Below are positions 10,821 through 18,680 of a DNA stretch of 64,000 bases, one piece after another. Within the stretch, counting starts at the first letter, position 1, and every line of letters starts with the position of its first letter. Source of the stretch: an uncultured Allomuricauda sp. Its GTDB lineage: Bacteria; Bacteroidota; Bacteroidia; Flavobacteriales; Flavobacteriaceae. Location: positions 806,001-870,000 of the forward strand of contig NZ_CANMUU010000001.1 of the NCBI RefSeq assembly GCF_947501165.1, read 5' to 3'. The position numbers and the translations under genes are program-made. A model generated the notes under the pieces. The model saw only the letters and a list, made by a program, of their open reading frames with translations. It was not told the DNA's origin and did not search any database.

Positions 10821-10855
10821 AAAAGCCCGGCACTTAGAACACGCTGGGCTTTTTT
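10821..10855. terminator. Intrinsic terminator after the 56-residue gene
   Basis: AAAAGCCC is mirrored by GGGCTTTT around a loop of about 17 nt, followed by T residues. The left arm is A-rich, so it can also end transcription of the minus-strand DUF4837 gene, whose stop is at 10883. The placement between two converging genes fits a bidirectional terminator. Confidence 0.8.
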
Positions 10856-10882
10856 GAATCTATTCTTGAGATTTTTGTACGG

Positions 10883-11875
10883 CTACGAACCTATTTCCGA
10901 TTCAAACCTAACGGTGCGTAATATAGCCTCGAGCTCAAACATATAATCCCTTTTTTCTGCTGAAGGCGCAAAAGTGAAACCTTCTAAAACCAACTTTCTT
11001 TGGTTCGCTTCGTCATTTATGATGTACGTTAAAAATGGCCCGGCCATGGGATATCCGCTTATTTCCCATATTCCTCTTGCTTCAGCCGCTTTTTTTCCAC
11101 CAATTTCTGCAGGAAGCACATAAGGCGCAAAAGCCTTTTCCGTAATCATGAAGGTATTTTCATAAGGGCCGGGAACATGCATTTTCCCTATGGAGTCCCT
11201 CATTTCTATGATGTCACGCACGAAGGTGGAATCCGTCGAAAAGCTCTCTTTGGGCATTTCATAAGCAATAATGTTCATGGTGCCTTTAGGGATTTGAATA
11301 TCCATCCAAACAAAGTTCTTTTCGCGCTTTCCAAGTTTATACAATGAAGGTATGCGAAGCGAAATGCCCAACTCTTCCTGCAAAGCCTTTTCCTTGCTTA
11401 AAGAGCGCGTAAATCTTTTTTGGGCTTCGTTTATTTCAACCTCTTTAAATGAGGAAATGGCCTGACCGGATAGCTTTTCGATATTCCCAGCAAGGTCATT
11501 ATATGTCTCTCCTTTGATGACCGCAACTTTTTGTGGTTCTGCATACACATTGGTTTTAATGTGTGCCAAGGATAGGCTGTCCTGTTCCACAAAAAGAACA
11601 GACCTTGAATGAGTCACAGCTCCTTTAAATACCTGAGGGGGAATCTGCGTAATGCTAAAAATAGGCTCTGCCTGAGGTAATCCCAGAACTTGCGCGGCAA
11701 AATGCTCCCTTACCTTGTCTCCTACGGCGCCTTTCCATAATTCAGTATCCATGACCACCATAAGAGAGTTGATTCCTCCCGTGGATGGCGGTAAAAAGCG
11801 TTCTTTCTTGCCTGAATCTTTACAAGCAAACAAGGCCATCGATAAGATGACCAGTAGTGTTCCAAATTTTTTCAT
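10883..11875 (-). CDS. DUF4837 family lipoprotein
   Basis: A 330-residue protein with a lipoprotein signal peptide (MKKFGTLLVILSMALFACKDS; lipobox LFAC, Cys 18). The body matches the Bacteroidota family DUF4837, with segments such as GGINSLMVVMDTELWKG near the N-terminus and GTMNIIAYEMP in the middle. The function of the family is unknown. It begins 12 nt after the stop of the MltD-like transglycosylase gene on the same strand, so the two are probably co-transcribed, which hints at a cell-wall or outer-membrane role (inference). Confidence 0.85.
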   Translation of the reverse strand: MKKFGTLLVILSMALFACKDSGKKERFLPPSTGGINSLMVVMDTELWKGAVGDKVREHFAAQVLGLPQAEPIFSITQIPPQVFKGAVTHSRSVLFVEQDSLSLAHIKTNVYAEPQKVAVIKGETYNDLAGNIEKLSGQAISSFKEVEINEAQKRFTRSLSKEKALQEELGISLRIPSLYKLGKREKNFVWMDIQIPKGTMNIIAYEMPKESFSTDSTFVRDIIEMRDSIGKMHVPGPYENTFMITEKAFAPYVLPAEIGGKKAAEARGIWEISGYPMAGPFLTYIINDEANQRKLVLEGFTFAPSAEKRDYMFELEAILRTVRFESEIGS

Positions 11876-11887
11876 ATTGTTCTAAAG

Positions 11888-13480
11888 TTACGAAGAACAC
11901 TCGCACAATTTAAGTTTTGTGCCAGGTTTTAGGTTGTTCCCACTAATACCGTTCCATTCTCGTAAATTATCCACAGAAATTCCCGGATATTTTCTGGAAA
12001 TTGTCCAAAGCGAATCACCACTTTGAACAACATGTATCTTTCCTGCCTTTGCCGCTCCTTCAGTGGATACTTTTGGCTTTGAGGTTTTCGCAACCTTTTG
12101 GGTATACGGCTTTCTTGGAAATATAGTGAGACGTTGTCCTACTCTTAAGTTATTACTTCGAAGTCCGTTCCATCGTTTTATCTGACTTACGCCCACGCCA
12201 TATCGCTCAGCTATCTTGCCCAAATAATCTCCACTTCGGACTTTGTATCGTATCTGATTTTTGGTCTCTACCAACTGTGGCAGGGGTTTTTCCAAAGAAT
12301 CCAATTCTTTCTTGGCATAGGCATAAATGGCTTCTTCATTGTTAACAAATGTTCCAATCTTAGAAACAGGCAAACGGAGTGCGTATTCTTTTCCTTTGAT
12401 TTTTGGAATAATGTTCAGCTTGTAGGCAGGATTCAACATTTCCAATTCTTCATTACTGATATCCACCAGTTTTGAAATCTGGTCAAAAGTGATTGTGTTT
12501 TTGACAATGATGGTATCCGTTTCAAAATACGGACGATCCACATTTACTTTCTTTAGGCCATGCTCATCGGCATATTCAAAAATGTACATGGTGGCCAAAA
12601 AAGCGGGAACATACCCTGCTGTCTCACGTGGAAGATTCCTTCTAATATTCCAATAATTTTTATATCCTCCAGATCTTCGGATAGCTTTATTTACATTTCC
12701 AGGTCCAGAATTATATGCGGCCAGTGCCAAATCCCAATCGTTAAAAATACCATAGAGTTTGGACAAATATTTTGTAGCAGCCTTGGTGGCTAATATAGGA
12801 TCGTTCCTTTCATCCACATAACTGCTTACATCCAAACCATATATTCGGCCAGTACTGTACATAAACTGCCAAAGACCTTTGGCTCCAACCCTTGATCTTG
12901 CTCTTGGATTCAATGCAGATTCCACTATGGCCAAATATTTCATTTCGAGTGGAACATCCTGATTGTCGAGTTCTTGCTCAAAAAGTGGAAAATAGAATTG
13001 GCTAGCAGTCAACATACGCTCCATTAAACCTCTTTTACGAACCAAAAATGATTTAATTACACTTTCCAGTGAGGGATTATAGGCAATGTTGAATGGTGTT
13101 TTTTCATTGAGTCTGGCCAATCTTGCTTTCAAAGTATCCGTAGGCAGGTCAATTTCATACGTTTCCTTTTCATCGGAACTTTGAACTTCAGCATACATTT
13201 CAGTGAACCAATCTGCACTTTTTGAAAGCTCTTTAAGCCAAAGGCTGTCGCTTTTTCGTGCTTCTTCCAAATCCTTCAGTTCAAACTTTCCATTGGTTCC
13301 TTTTGAGATAATGCCATCCATCTGGGAAGAGATGGAAGAATCATCAATTGAAATGGAATCAACAATAATTTGAGGGCTTGTTGATGAAGATATTCGGGTG
13401 CTATCCGCTTCTTGGGCTGTTATAAAAACCCAAGAAAATAGAAAAACCAACGATAAGGTTGCTTTACATTCTAAATTCAT
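11888..13480 (-). CDS. MltD-like lytic transglycosylase with two LysM domains
   Basis: I choose ATG 13480 (MNLECKATLSLVFLFSWVFI), which gives a signal peptide; the frame extends to a TTG at 13507. The SLT-type catalytic domain occupies the centre, with the catalytic Glu in AIVESALNPRA, then GAKGLWQFM and LALAAYNSGPGNV. Two LysM domains follow at the C-terminus (YKVRSGDYLGKIAERYGV and VVQSGDSLWTISRKYPGI). It cleaves glycan strands of peptidoglycan, forming 1,6-anhydro ends, in the periplasm. Length (about 530) and domain order fit MltD. It precedes the DUF4837 lipoprotein gene by 12 nt. Confidence 0.92.
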   Translation of the reverse strand: MNLECKATLSLVFLFSWVFITAQEADSTRISSSTSPQIIVDSISIDDSSISSQMDGIISKGTNGKFELKDLEEARKSDSLWLKELSKSADWFTEMYAEVQSSDEKETYEIDLPTDTLKARLARLNEKTPFNIAYNPSLESVIKSFLVRKRGLMERMLTASQFYFPLFEQELDNQDVPLEMKYLAIVESALNPRARSRVGAKGLWQFMYSTGRIYGLDVSSYVDERNDPILATKAATKYLSKLYGIFNDWDLALAAYNSGPGNVNKAIRRSGGYKNYWNIRRNLPRETAGYVPAFLATMYIFEYADEHGLKKVNVDRPYFETDTIIVKNTITFDQISKLVDISNEELEMLNPAYKLNIIPKIKGKEYALRLPVSKIGTFVNNEEAIYAYAKKELDSLEKPLPQLVETKNQIRYKVRSGDYLGKIAERYGVGVSQIKRWNGLRSNNLRVGQRLTIFPRKPYTQKVAKTSKPKVSTEGAAKAGKIHVVQSGDSLWTISRKYPGISVDNLREWNGISGNNLKPGTKLKLCECSS

Positions 13481-13598
13481 TTTTGGACTGGATTTGGTTC
13501 GGAACAAACGAAAATGGCTTTTTTTTCCGAAAAACTAAAACTTTCGCTCTAAAACATACGTTAAACCTGAAACACTCAGTCCTTTAAGAACGAATGCT

Positions 13599-14789
13599 TT
13601 AGTCCAATATTGCAGCTATTCCCGGTAAAGTTCTTCCTTCCAAACTCTCCAACATGGCACCCCCGCCGGTAGAAACATAACTTACCTTGTCTTGGAACCC
13701 AAACTGCTTTACTGCAGCAACGGAATCACCTCCACCAACTAAGGAAAATGCCCCGTTCTGTGTGGCCTCGTCAATAGCGTTACCCACGGCAATGGTTCCT
13801 TTGGAAAAGTTCTCCATTTCAAAAACTCCAACCGGGCCATTCCAAAGAATAGTTTTGGACTGTAATATTACTTCTTTAAAATTTTCCAGGGTCTGTGGTC
13901 CAGCATCAAGTCCCTGCCAGCCATCTGGGATTTCATTTACGCTTAGGAATTGTGTATTTGCATTGTTGTCAAAATCATCCGCCGCCAAGACATCCACAGG
14001 TAGATGTACCTCGACTCCTTTGGCTTCTGCCTGTTTTAAAATTTCCAATGCCAAATCTATTTTATCATCCTCACATATTGAGTCTCCAACACTTCCGCCT
14101 TGGGCTTTAACAAAAGTATAGGTCATACCGCCACCAACAATCAAGTGGTCTACTTTATCAAGAATATTCTCAATAATTGTTATTTTGGAAGATACCTTAG
14201 CCCCACCTAAAATGGCCGTCACTGGCTTTTCACCTGTTTGCATCACCTTTTCAATGGCTTTGATTTCCTTGGCCAACAAATAACCAAAACACTTGTTTTC
14301 GGGAAAAAACTTGGCCACAATAGTAGTAGAAGCATGGGCTCTATGGGCCGTTCCAAAGGCATCGTTCACATAAACATCTCCCAATTTAGAAAGATTTTCA
14401 GCAAATGATTCATCGCCACTTTCTTCTTCGGCATGGAAACGGAGGTTTTCCAACAAAAGGATTTCCCCGTTCTCCAAAGAGGCTGCGGCTTGTTCAGCTA
14501 GCTCCCCCGCAGAATTCTCAACAAACTTTACTTGAACACCTATAATTTCAGATACCTTTTCGCAGATATGGGCAAGGGACATATCTGGATTCACTTTTCC
14601 TTTTGGTCTACCCAAGTGACTCATCAGAATGGCACTACCGCCATCTTCCAATACTTTAAGAATGGTCGGTTTTGCCGCCTCTATTCTACTGGTGTCCGTG
14701 ACATTGAAATCTGAATCCAAGGGGACATTAAAGTCTACACGGATAAGTGCTTTTTTGTTTTCAAAGTTGAAATTATCTATGGTTCTCAT
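13599..14789 (-). CDS. pgk: Phosphoglycerate kinase
   Basis: A 396-residue cytosolic enzyme of glycolysis, converting 1,3-bisphosphoglycerate and ADP to 3-phosphoglycerate and ATP. The N-terminal substrate motif RVDFNVPLD, the GRPKGK segment, the [11 protein letters not shown] stretch and the nucleotide-binding [17 protein letters not shown] near the C-terminus are all present. Length is normal. A TACTTTTG promoter element on the minus strand lies 22 nt before the start codon. It is divergent from holB. Confidence 0.98.
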   Translation of the reverse strand: MRTIDNFNFENKKALIRVDFNVPLDSDFNVTDTSRIEAAKPTILKVLEDGGSAILMSHLGRPKGKVNPDMSLAHICEKVSEIIGVQVKFVENSAGELAEQAAASLENGEILLLENLRFHAEEESGDESFAENLSKLGDVYVNDAFGTAHRAHASTTIVAKFFPENKCFGYLLAKEIKAIEKVMQTGEKPVTAILGGAKVSSKITIIENILDKVDHLIVGGGMTYTFVKAQGGSVGDSICEDDKIDLALEILKQAEAKGVEVHLPVDVLAADDFDNNANTQFLSVNEIPDGWQGLDAGPQTLENFKEVILQSKTILWNGPVGVFEMENFSKGTIAVGNAIDEATQNGAFSLVGGGDSVAAVKQFGFQDKVSYVSTGGGAMLESLEGRTLPGIAAILD

Positions 14790-14810
14790 ATGCTATGGTT
14801 TAAGGAAATT

Positions 14811-14818
14811 CAAAAGTA
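14811..14818 (-). promoter_or_regulatory. Bacteroidota -7 promoter element for pgk
   Basis: Plus-strand CAAAAGTA reads TACTTTTG on the minus strand, matching the TAnnTTTG -7 consensus of the primary sigma factor in this phylum. It is 22 nt upstream of the pgk start. I see no clear -33 TTG partner. Confidence 0.55.
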
Positions 14819-14894
14819 AAGATTTCCCATTAGCTCCCTATATTCTGCTGCTATAATTTTAAAGTGAAAGCCCAATCCATCAGAACTTAAAACT

Positions 14895-14902
14895 TATATT
14901 TG
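14895..14902 (+). promoter_or_regulatory. Candidate -7 promoter element for holB
   Basis: TATATTTG matches TAnnTTTG exactly but ends only 4 nt before the holB ATG at 14907. If used, the message would be leaderless or nearly so. No -33 partner is visible. Confidence 0.35.
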
Positions 14903-14906
14903 ACTT

Positions 14907-16058
14907 ATGCTGTTCAAAGACATTTTGGGGCTTAATCATATTAAAGGGCATTTAACCGCTACCGCGGATAGCGGGCGTGTTGCACATGCCCAACTTTTTA
15001 TTGGTCCAGAAGGTTGTGGTGCTTTGTCCATGGCCATAGCCTATGCCCAATATTTGTTATGCAAAAACACTGGTGGCGAAAATGAAGGCGGTAATGAAGC
15101 TTGCAATCTTAAATGCAATACACTTTCCCACCCTGATCTTCATTTTGCTTTTCCAGTATCCAATTCAGATAAGGTAAAATCACATGCCGTAAGTGATCTG
15201 TTCATTGAGGAATGGAGGCAATTTGTAAAGGAACAGCCTTATGGCAATCTTTTTGATTGGTATCGACTGGTGGGCATTGAAAAGAAACAAGGTCAGATTG
15301 GGGTTGATGAGGCACAGGATATTGTGAAGAAGCTTTCTTTAAAATCTTATGAAGGAGGATATAAGGTGATGATTATTTGGATGGCCGAAAAGATGAACAC
15401 AGCAGCAGCCAATAAGTTATTGAAATTGGTTGAAGAGCCTCCGGAGAAAACTGTGTTATTGCTTATTGCTGAGGAGGAAGAACAGATTATCAATACTATT
15501 TTGTCACGTTGCCAAATACTTCATTTTCCACCTTTGCCCGAAAGCATCATAACCGAAACATTGGAAGAAAGGGGGGTAGAAAAATCCGAGGCTTTTTCTA
15601 TTGCTCAAGAAGCCAATGGAAACTACAACAAAGCACTGGATTTGGTAAAGAAAGATTCTGAGGATTTGGTTTTTGAACAGTGGTTTGTGCAATGGGTGAG
15701 AAGCGCTTTTAAAGCCAAAGGCAATAAGAGTGCGATCCATGATCTTATACTCTGGAGCGATGAGGTCTCCAAAACGGGAAGAGAAGTGCAGAAGCAGTTT
15801 TTGAACTACTGCATCACAGTAATGCGACAAGCACTATTTCTGAACTATAATGTGGGCTCTTTAGTCTATTTAAAGATGCACACGGTAAACTTTGATCTTA
15901 AGAAATTCGCTCCCTTTATTCATGAAAACAATATCATGGAAATTGTGCAGGAAATAGAAAAAGCCATTTATCATGTGGAACGAAATGGTAACGCTAAAGT
16001 TATCTTTACCGATCTTTCCATCAAATTAACTCGACTGCTTCACACAAAAGCAGCTTAA
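14907..16058 (+). CDS. holB: DNA polymerase III subunit delta prime
   Basis: A 383-residue AAA+ clamp-loader subunit. The N-terminal HIKGHL and the IGPEGCGALSMA loop correspond to Walker A, but the usual GKT/S is replaced by GAL, as expected for a subunit that does not hydrolyse ATP. A cluster of cysteines at residues about 58-75 (CKN...CNLKCN) is the zinc module of delta prime. NKLLKLVEEPPEKTVLLLIAE and the ILSRCQ segment, carrying the arginine-finger motif SRC, are conserved. It acts with DnaX and HolA to load the sliding clamp. The DoxX gene follows 9 nt later. Confidence 0.92.
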   Translation: MLFKDILGLNHIKGHLTATADSGRVAHAQLFIGPEGCGALSMAIAYAQYLLCKNTGGENEGGNEACNLKCNTLSHPDLHFAFPVSNSDKVKSHAVSDLFIEEWRQFVKEQPYGNLFDWYRLVGIEKKQGQIGVDEAQDIVKKLSLKSYEGGYKVMIIWMAEKMNTAAANKLLKLVEEPPEKTVLLLIAEEEEQIINTILSRCQILHFPPLPESIITETLEERGVEKSEAFSIAQEANGNYNKALDLVKKDSEDLVFEQWFVQWVRSAFKAKGNKSAIHDLILWSDEVSKTGREVQKQFLNYCITVMRQALFLNYNVGSLVYLKMHTVNFDLKKFAPFIHENNIMEIVQEIEKAIYHVERNGNAKVIFTDLSIKLTRLLHTKAA

Positions 16059-16067
16059 TTACACCTT

Positions 16068-16451
16068 ATGGAACACATAACAAAAATCATATTACTAGTT
16101 TTCTTGGCCATTACATTTATCCAAAGCGGATTGGACAAAATTGTAGATTGGAAAGGAAACTTAGGATGGCTCAAAGGTCATTTCTCAGAAACCATTTTTA
16201 AAAATATGATCCCATTGCTTTTAGGTGTTATCCTTCTTTTGGAATGTGTTTCTGGTGTTTTGGCCGTTGCTGGCGCCATTCAATTTGCAACTTTTAATTC
16301 CAGTTCGTTGGCTCTATATTCCGCAATACTCTCTTGCATCACTTTATTGTTTTTGTTATTGGGTCAACGTGTTGCCAAAGATTATGATGGGGCAAGGACC
16401 ATTGTGATTTACTTTATGCCTGCGATTTTTTTGGTATTCTTGTTGCAATAA
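16068..16451 (+). CDS. DoxX family membrane protein
   Basis: A 127-residue protein with four predicted membrane helices. The motif FIQSGLDKIVDWKGNLGWL at the N-terminus and the LLLGVILLLECVSGVLA helix match the DoxX/MauE group. Bacterial DoxX-like proteins have been tied to thiol or oxidative stress handling, but the specific role here is unknown. It starts 9 nt after holB and probably shares its transcript. Its stop codon runs into the T-tract of the terminator used by the opposing OmpH gene. Confidence 0.75.
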   Translation: MEHITKIILLVFLAITFIQSGLDKIVDWKGNLGWLKGHFSETIFKNMIPLLLGVILLLECVSGVLAVAGAIQFATFNSSSLALYSAILSCITLLFLLLGQRVAKDYDGARTIVIYFMPAIFLVFLLQ

Positions 16452-16474
16452 AAAAGCCCATCAATGATGGGCCT
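16451..16474 (-). terminator. Minus-strand intrinsic terminator of the OmpH gene
   Basis: GCCCATC (16457-16463), AAT loop and GATGGGC (16467-16473) form a perfect 7-bp hairpin. On the minus strand it is followed by six U residues (plus-strand A 16451-16456), so it terminates the OmpH transcript. There is no T-run on the plus-strand side, so it is probably weak for DoxX. Confidence 0.8.
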
Positions 16475-16502
16475 TATAGATATCGTAGTGGAATAACTCT
16501 TA

Positions 16503-17009
16503 CTATATCTTGTACTTATTATTGAGTATCTTCAATAATTCGTCAGTAAGGTCTTTACCCTCTTTTCCATAAAGAACACTTCCTCCATCTCCTCCGCCTA
16601 AAATATAGGTGAAGCCATTAGTTTTGCCATAGGCTCTAATTTCTTTTTTCACCTTACTAACCAAAGAATCCATTTCCGTTTGACTGGTTTGCTGTAATTG
16701 CTGCTCTTCTTGCTGCAATTGATTTCCCACAAACTGTCCCTTTTGCTGAAGTACGGCATATTCTTCTTGGGCACTTTTTTGTGACATCTTTTGTGCCTTG
16801 GTCTGGAACTGTTGCAATTCTATCTGGAATGCTTGGGAAATACTATCTCTCTTTTTGGTCAAAGCTTCTACTTTGGTTTTGAACTTTGCCTCGATGTCTA
16901 TCTTTTCTTGATAACCATCCATCAGTTTGACGTTGTCCACATATCCAATTTTATCTTGTTCGCAAGACATGACCAACAAAGCGATTATGGGTATTACAAT
17001 TTTCTTCAT
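16503..17009 (-). CDS. OmpH/Skp-like periplasmic chaperone (lipoprotein form)
   Basis: A 168-residue protein with a lipoprotein-type signal peptide (MKKIVIPIIALLVMSCEQ; Cys 16). The rest is a Gln/Glu/Lys-rich coiled coil (about residues 40-125) with the conserved IGYVDNVKLMDGYQ start and a C-terminal AYGKTNGFTYILGGGDGGSVLYG segment of the OmpH family. Skp-like trimers hold unfolded outer-membrane proteins. A lipid anchor differs from E. coli Skp, which is soluble. A TATTTTTG promoter element lies 20 nt upstream and a strong terminator follows, so it is monocistronic. Confidence 0.88.
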   Translation of the reverse strand: MKKIVIPIIALLVMSCEQDKIGYVDNVKLMDGYQEKIDIEAKFKTKVEALTKKRDSISQAFQIELQQFQTKAQKMSQKSAQEEYAVLQQKGQFVGNQLQQEEQQLQQTSQTEMDSLVSKVKKEIRAYGKTNGFTYILGGGDGGSVLYGKEGKDLTDELLKILNNKYKI

Positions 17010-17029
17010 CCTTGTGTTTTAAAGATGGG

Positions 17030-17037
17030 CAAAAATA
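17030..17037 (-). promoter_or_regulatory. Bacteroidota -7 promoter element for the OmpH gene
   Basis: Plus-strand CAAAAATA reads TATTTTTG on the minus strand, an exact TAnnTTTG match, 20 nt before the OmpH start codon. No clear -33 element. Confidence 0.5.
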
Positions 17038-17236
17038 GAAAAGCTTTTTTAATGATATCGTTAAGTTTTACGAATTGTACCTCATTCAGCAAAAGGGATA
17101 AGAAAAAACTATGGGGAAAATAGATAAAGATTGGCTTTTCCTATTTTAATGGCTTCTTTTTGACGTTCTGCAATGCCTTTTCTTCTTTTATTCGTATAAA
17201 TACATGCCTGCTAATTAGAAAGTCTCATATCGCGCC

Positions 17237-18076
17237 TTATTCCCTGTTTTTGTTCTTTTCTAAAACATAAATCATGGAAGAATACTCGTTCGTAAAGATT
17301 GCATGGATATTGGACCATAAACCTTTAAAGAAAGCACTAAAAAGATAAAATCTATTTCCCTTATATTTTTCTGAAAGTAACGAGACATAAAATGCATCGA
17401 ACCGCATAGGCTTGATTGTTTTTACTTTCATCCCGTGTTCTTTAAAAAGCACGCGAATTGAACTTTGCGAGAAATGCCATAAATGACGAGGCACATCATA
17501 CGCGGCCCAATACTTTCCGAAATGCTTTGCATCCCAGGAACGAAAGTTTGGAACCGCTATCACCAAAATTCCAGAATCATCAAGAAGATTTGAAATTGTT
17601 TTAATCTGATGATTCAAATCTGGAAGGTGTTCCAAAACATGCCATAAGGTTATCACATCAAAACTTGAATCAGACAGTTCACTTAAATCTTCAGTAAGCT
17701 TAATCCCTTTTTGTTGAGCTCTTCCTCTAGCTTTCTCATTGGGTTCCACCCCAGAGACCGTAAATCCTTGTTGATTGGCAAAAACCAAAAAATCTCCGGT
17801 GCCTGCGCCAATATCCAGTAGTTTTTTTAGTTTATATCCTTGATTTTCAATTAGTTGTATTTTATTTTTGATGTTCTTTGCCTTAATAGCCTGATATAAA
17901 CCATCAACTACTGACTTTTTTGAATCCGTATGTGAAATATAGTTGTCTCCTTGGTAAAACGCATCAAGATTATCCGGTATTGGTTTGGTAAATAGCATGT
18001 CCTTTGATTCGTCCCAAATCAAATCAAATTCCTCATTCGAAAATGAGTAGTCTTTAGTTTTTAAATACAACTTCAT
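17237..18076 (-). CDS. Class I SAM-dependent methyltransferase
   Basis: A 279-residue protein of the Methyltransf_23 type. SAM-binding motif I is LLDIGAGTGDFL (residues about 87-98); the acidic residue of motif II is in SGVEPNEKA; and FDVITLWHVLEHL supplies the post-motif. Its N-terminus (DYSFSNEEFDLIWDES) and the PRHLWHFSQSS segment occur in many small-molecule or polysaccharide methyltransferases. The start overlaps the 3' end of the upstream lipoprotein gene by 23 nt, pointing to translational coupling. Substrate is unknown. Confidence 0.85.
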   Translation of the reverse strand: MKLYLKTKDYSFSNEEFDLIWDESKDMLFTKPIPDNLDAFYQGDNYISHTDSKKSVVDGLYQAIKAKNIKNKIQLIENQGYKLKKLLDIGAGTGDFLVFANQQGFTVSGVEPNEKARGRAQQKGIKLTEDLSELSDSSFDVITLWHVLEHLPDLNHQIKTISNLLDDSGILVIAVPNFRSWDAKHFGKYWAAYDVPRHLWHFSQSSIRVLFKEHGMKVKTIKPMRFDAFYVSLLSEKYKGNRFYLFSAFFKGLWSNIHAIFTNEYSSMIYVLEKNKNRE

Positions 18077-18596
18077 TATAATTATGCGTATTTAAATATT
18101 CATTTTTTAGATTTGAAAGATATTGTATGACCTGCTTTTTGTCTGAAGAGTTTTCCAATAAAATATCATTTCCTAATTCATCGTATACCTCCATGGCAAT
18201 ATAAAAATTTCCTTTTCTTGTCTCATGAATTTCATCAAAAACCGGATCCATATCAGCCCTACTTAGTAAAGCATCTGCCACTACTGGAATTAGATTAATG
18301 GTTTTATCTGGTATTTCAACTTCGTAAAACGAAAAAGCATATTTTCTGTTATTCACATAAAATGGAACATCTACATCTACAGAGAAATCTTCCAAGTCAA
18401 ATTTAATGTTCACGTAATCGTAGAACTCGTTTGCTTCTTTAGGATCCTCGAATACATAAACGGTTTTCTTAGGAAGACTTCTTCTAAATTTTTTGCCTTT
18501 TACAATCTTATAATCCTTAATACTGGGTGCAACTCTTAACGGAATACAAGAATAGAACAAAAAGAATATAAGGAAAATGCTGAGGTAGTTTTTCAT
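18054..18596 (-). CDS. Hypothetical lipoprotein
   Basis: I choose ATG 18596 (MKNYLSIFLIFFLFYSCIPL), which gives a lipoprotein signal with Cys 17; the frame could extend to 18644. The mature part (about 160 residues) is charged, with KFRRSLPKKTVYVFEDPKEANEFYDYVN and a KGNFYIAMEVYDE segment. I do not recognise the family. It overlaps the methyltransferase gene by 23 nt. The mature protein would sit at the periplasmic face of a membrane. Confidence 0.7.
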   Translation of the reverse strand: MKNYLSIFLIFFLFYSCIPLRVAPSIKDYKIVKGKKFRRSLPKKTVYVFEDPKEANEFYDYVNIKFDLEDFSVDVDVPFYVNNRKYAFSFYEVEIPDKTINLIPVVADALLSRADMDPVFDEIHETRKGNFYIAMEVYDELGNDILLENSSDKKQVIQYLSNLKNEYLNTHNYNEVVFKN

Positions 18597-18658
18597 TGGT
18601 TTAGAATTGTCTGAAATGACAACAAAAACCAGTCCAAATTGCAAACCAAGCGCTTTCT

Positions 18659-18674
18659 TGTTCCACGTGGAACA
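18659..18674. other. Perfect parS-type palindrome (site 1)
   Basis: TGTTCCACGTGGAACA is a perfect 16-bp palindrome and matches the ParB-binding parS consensus (TGTTNCACGTGAAACA class) apart from one symmetric change. It lies in the gap between the mnmG stop and the lipoprotein gene. An identical copy is at 20556-20571, on the other side of mnmG. Confidence 0.85.
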
Positions 18675-18680
18675 CCTACA

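Noticed and set aside
12620-12635. parS-like TGTCTCACGTGGAAGA inside the MltD-like gene
   Set aside because: Three mismatches and loss of symmetry; the bases encode the conserved LPRETAG segment of the transglycosylase, which explains the CACGTG core.
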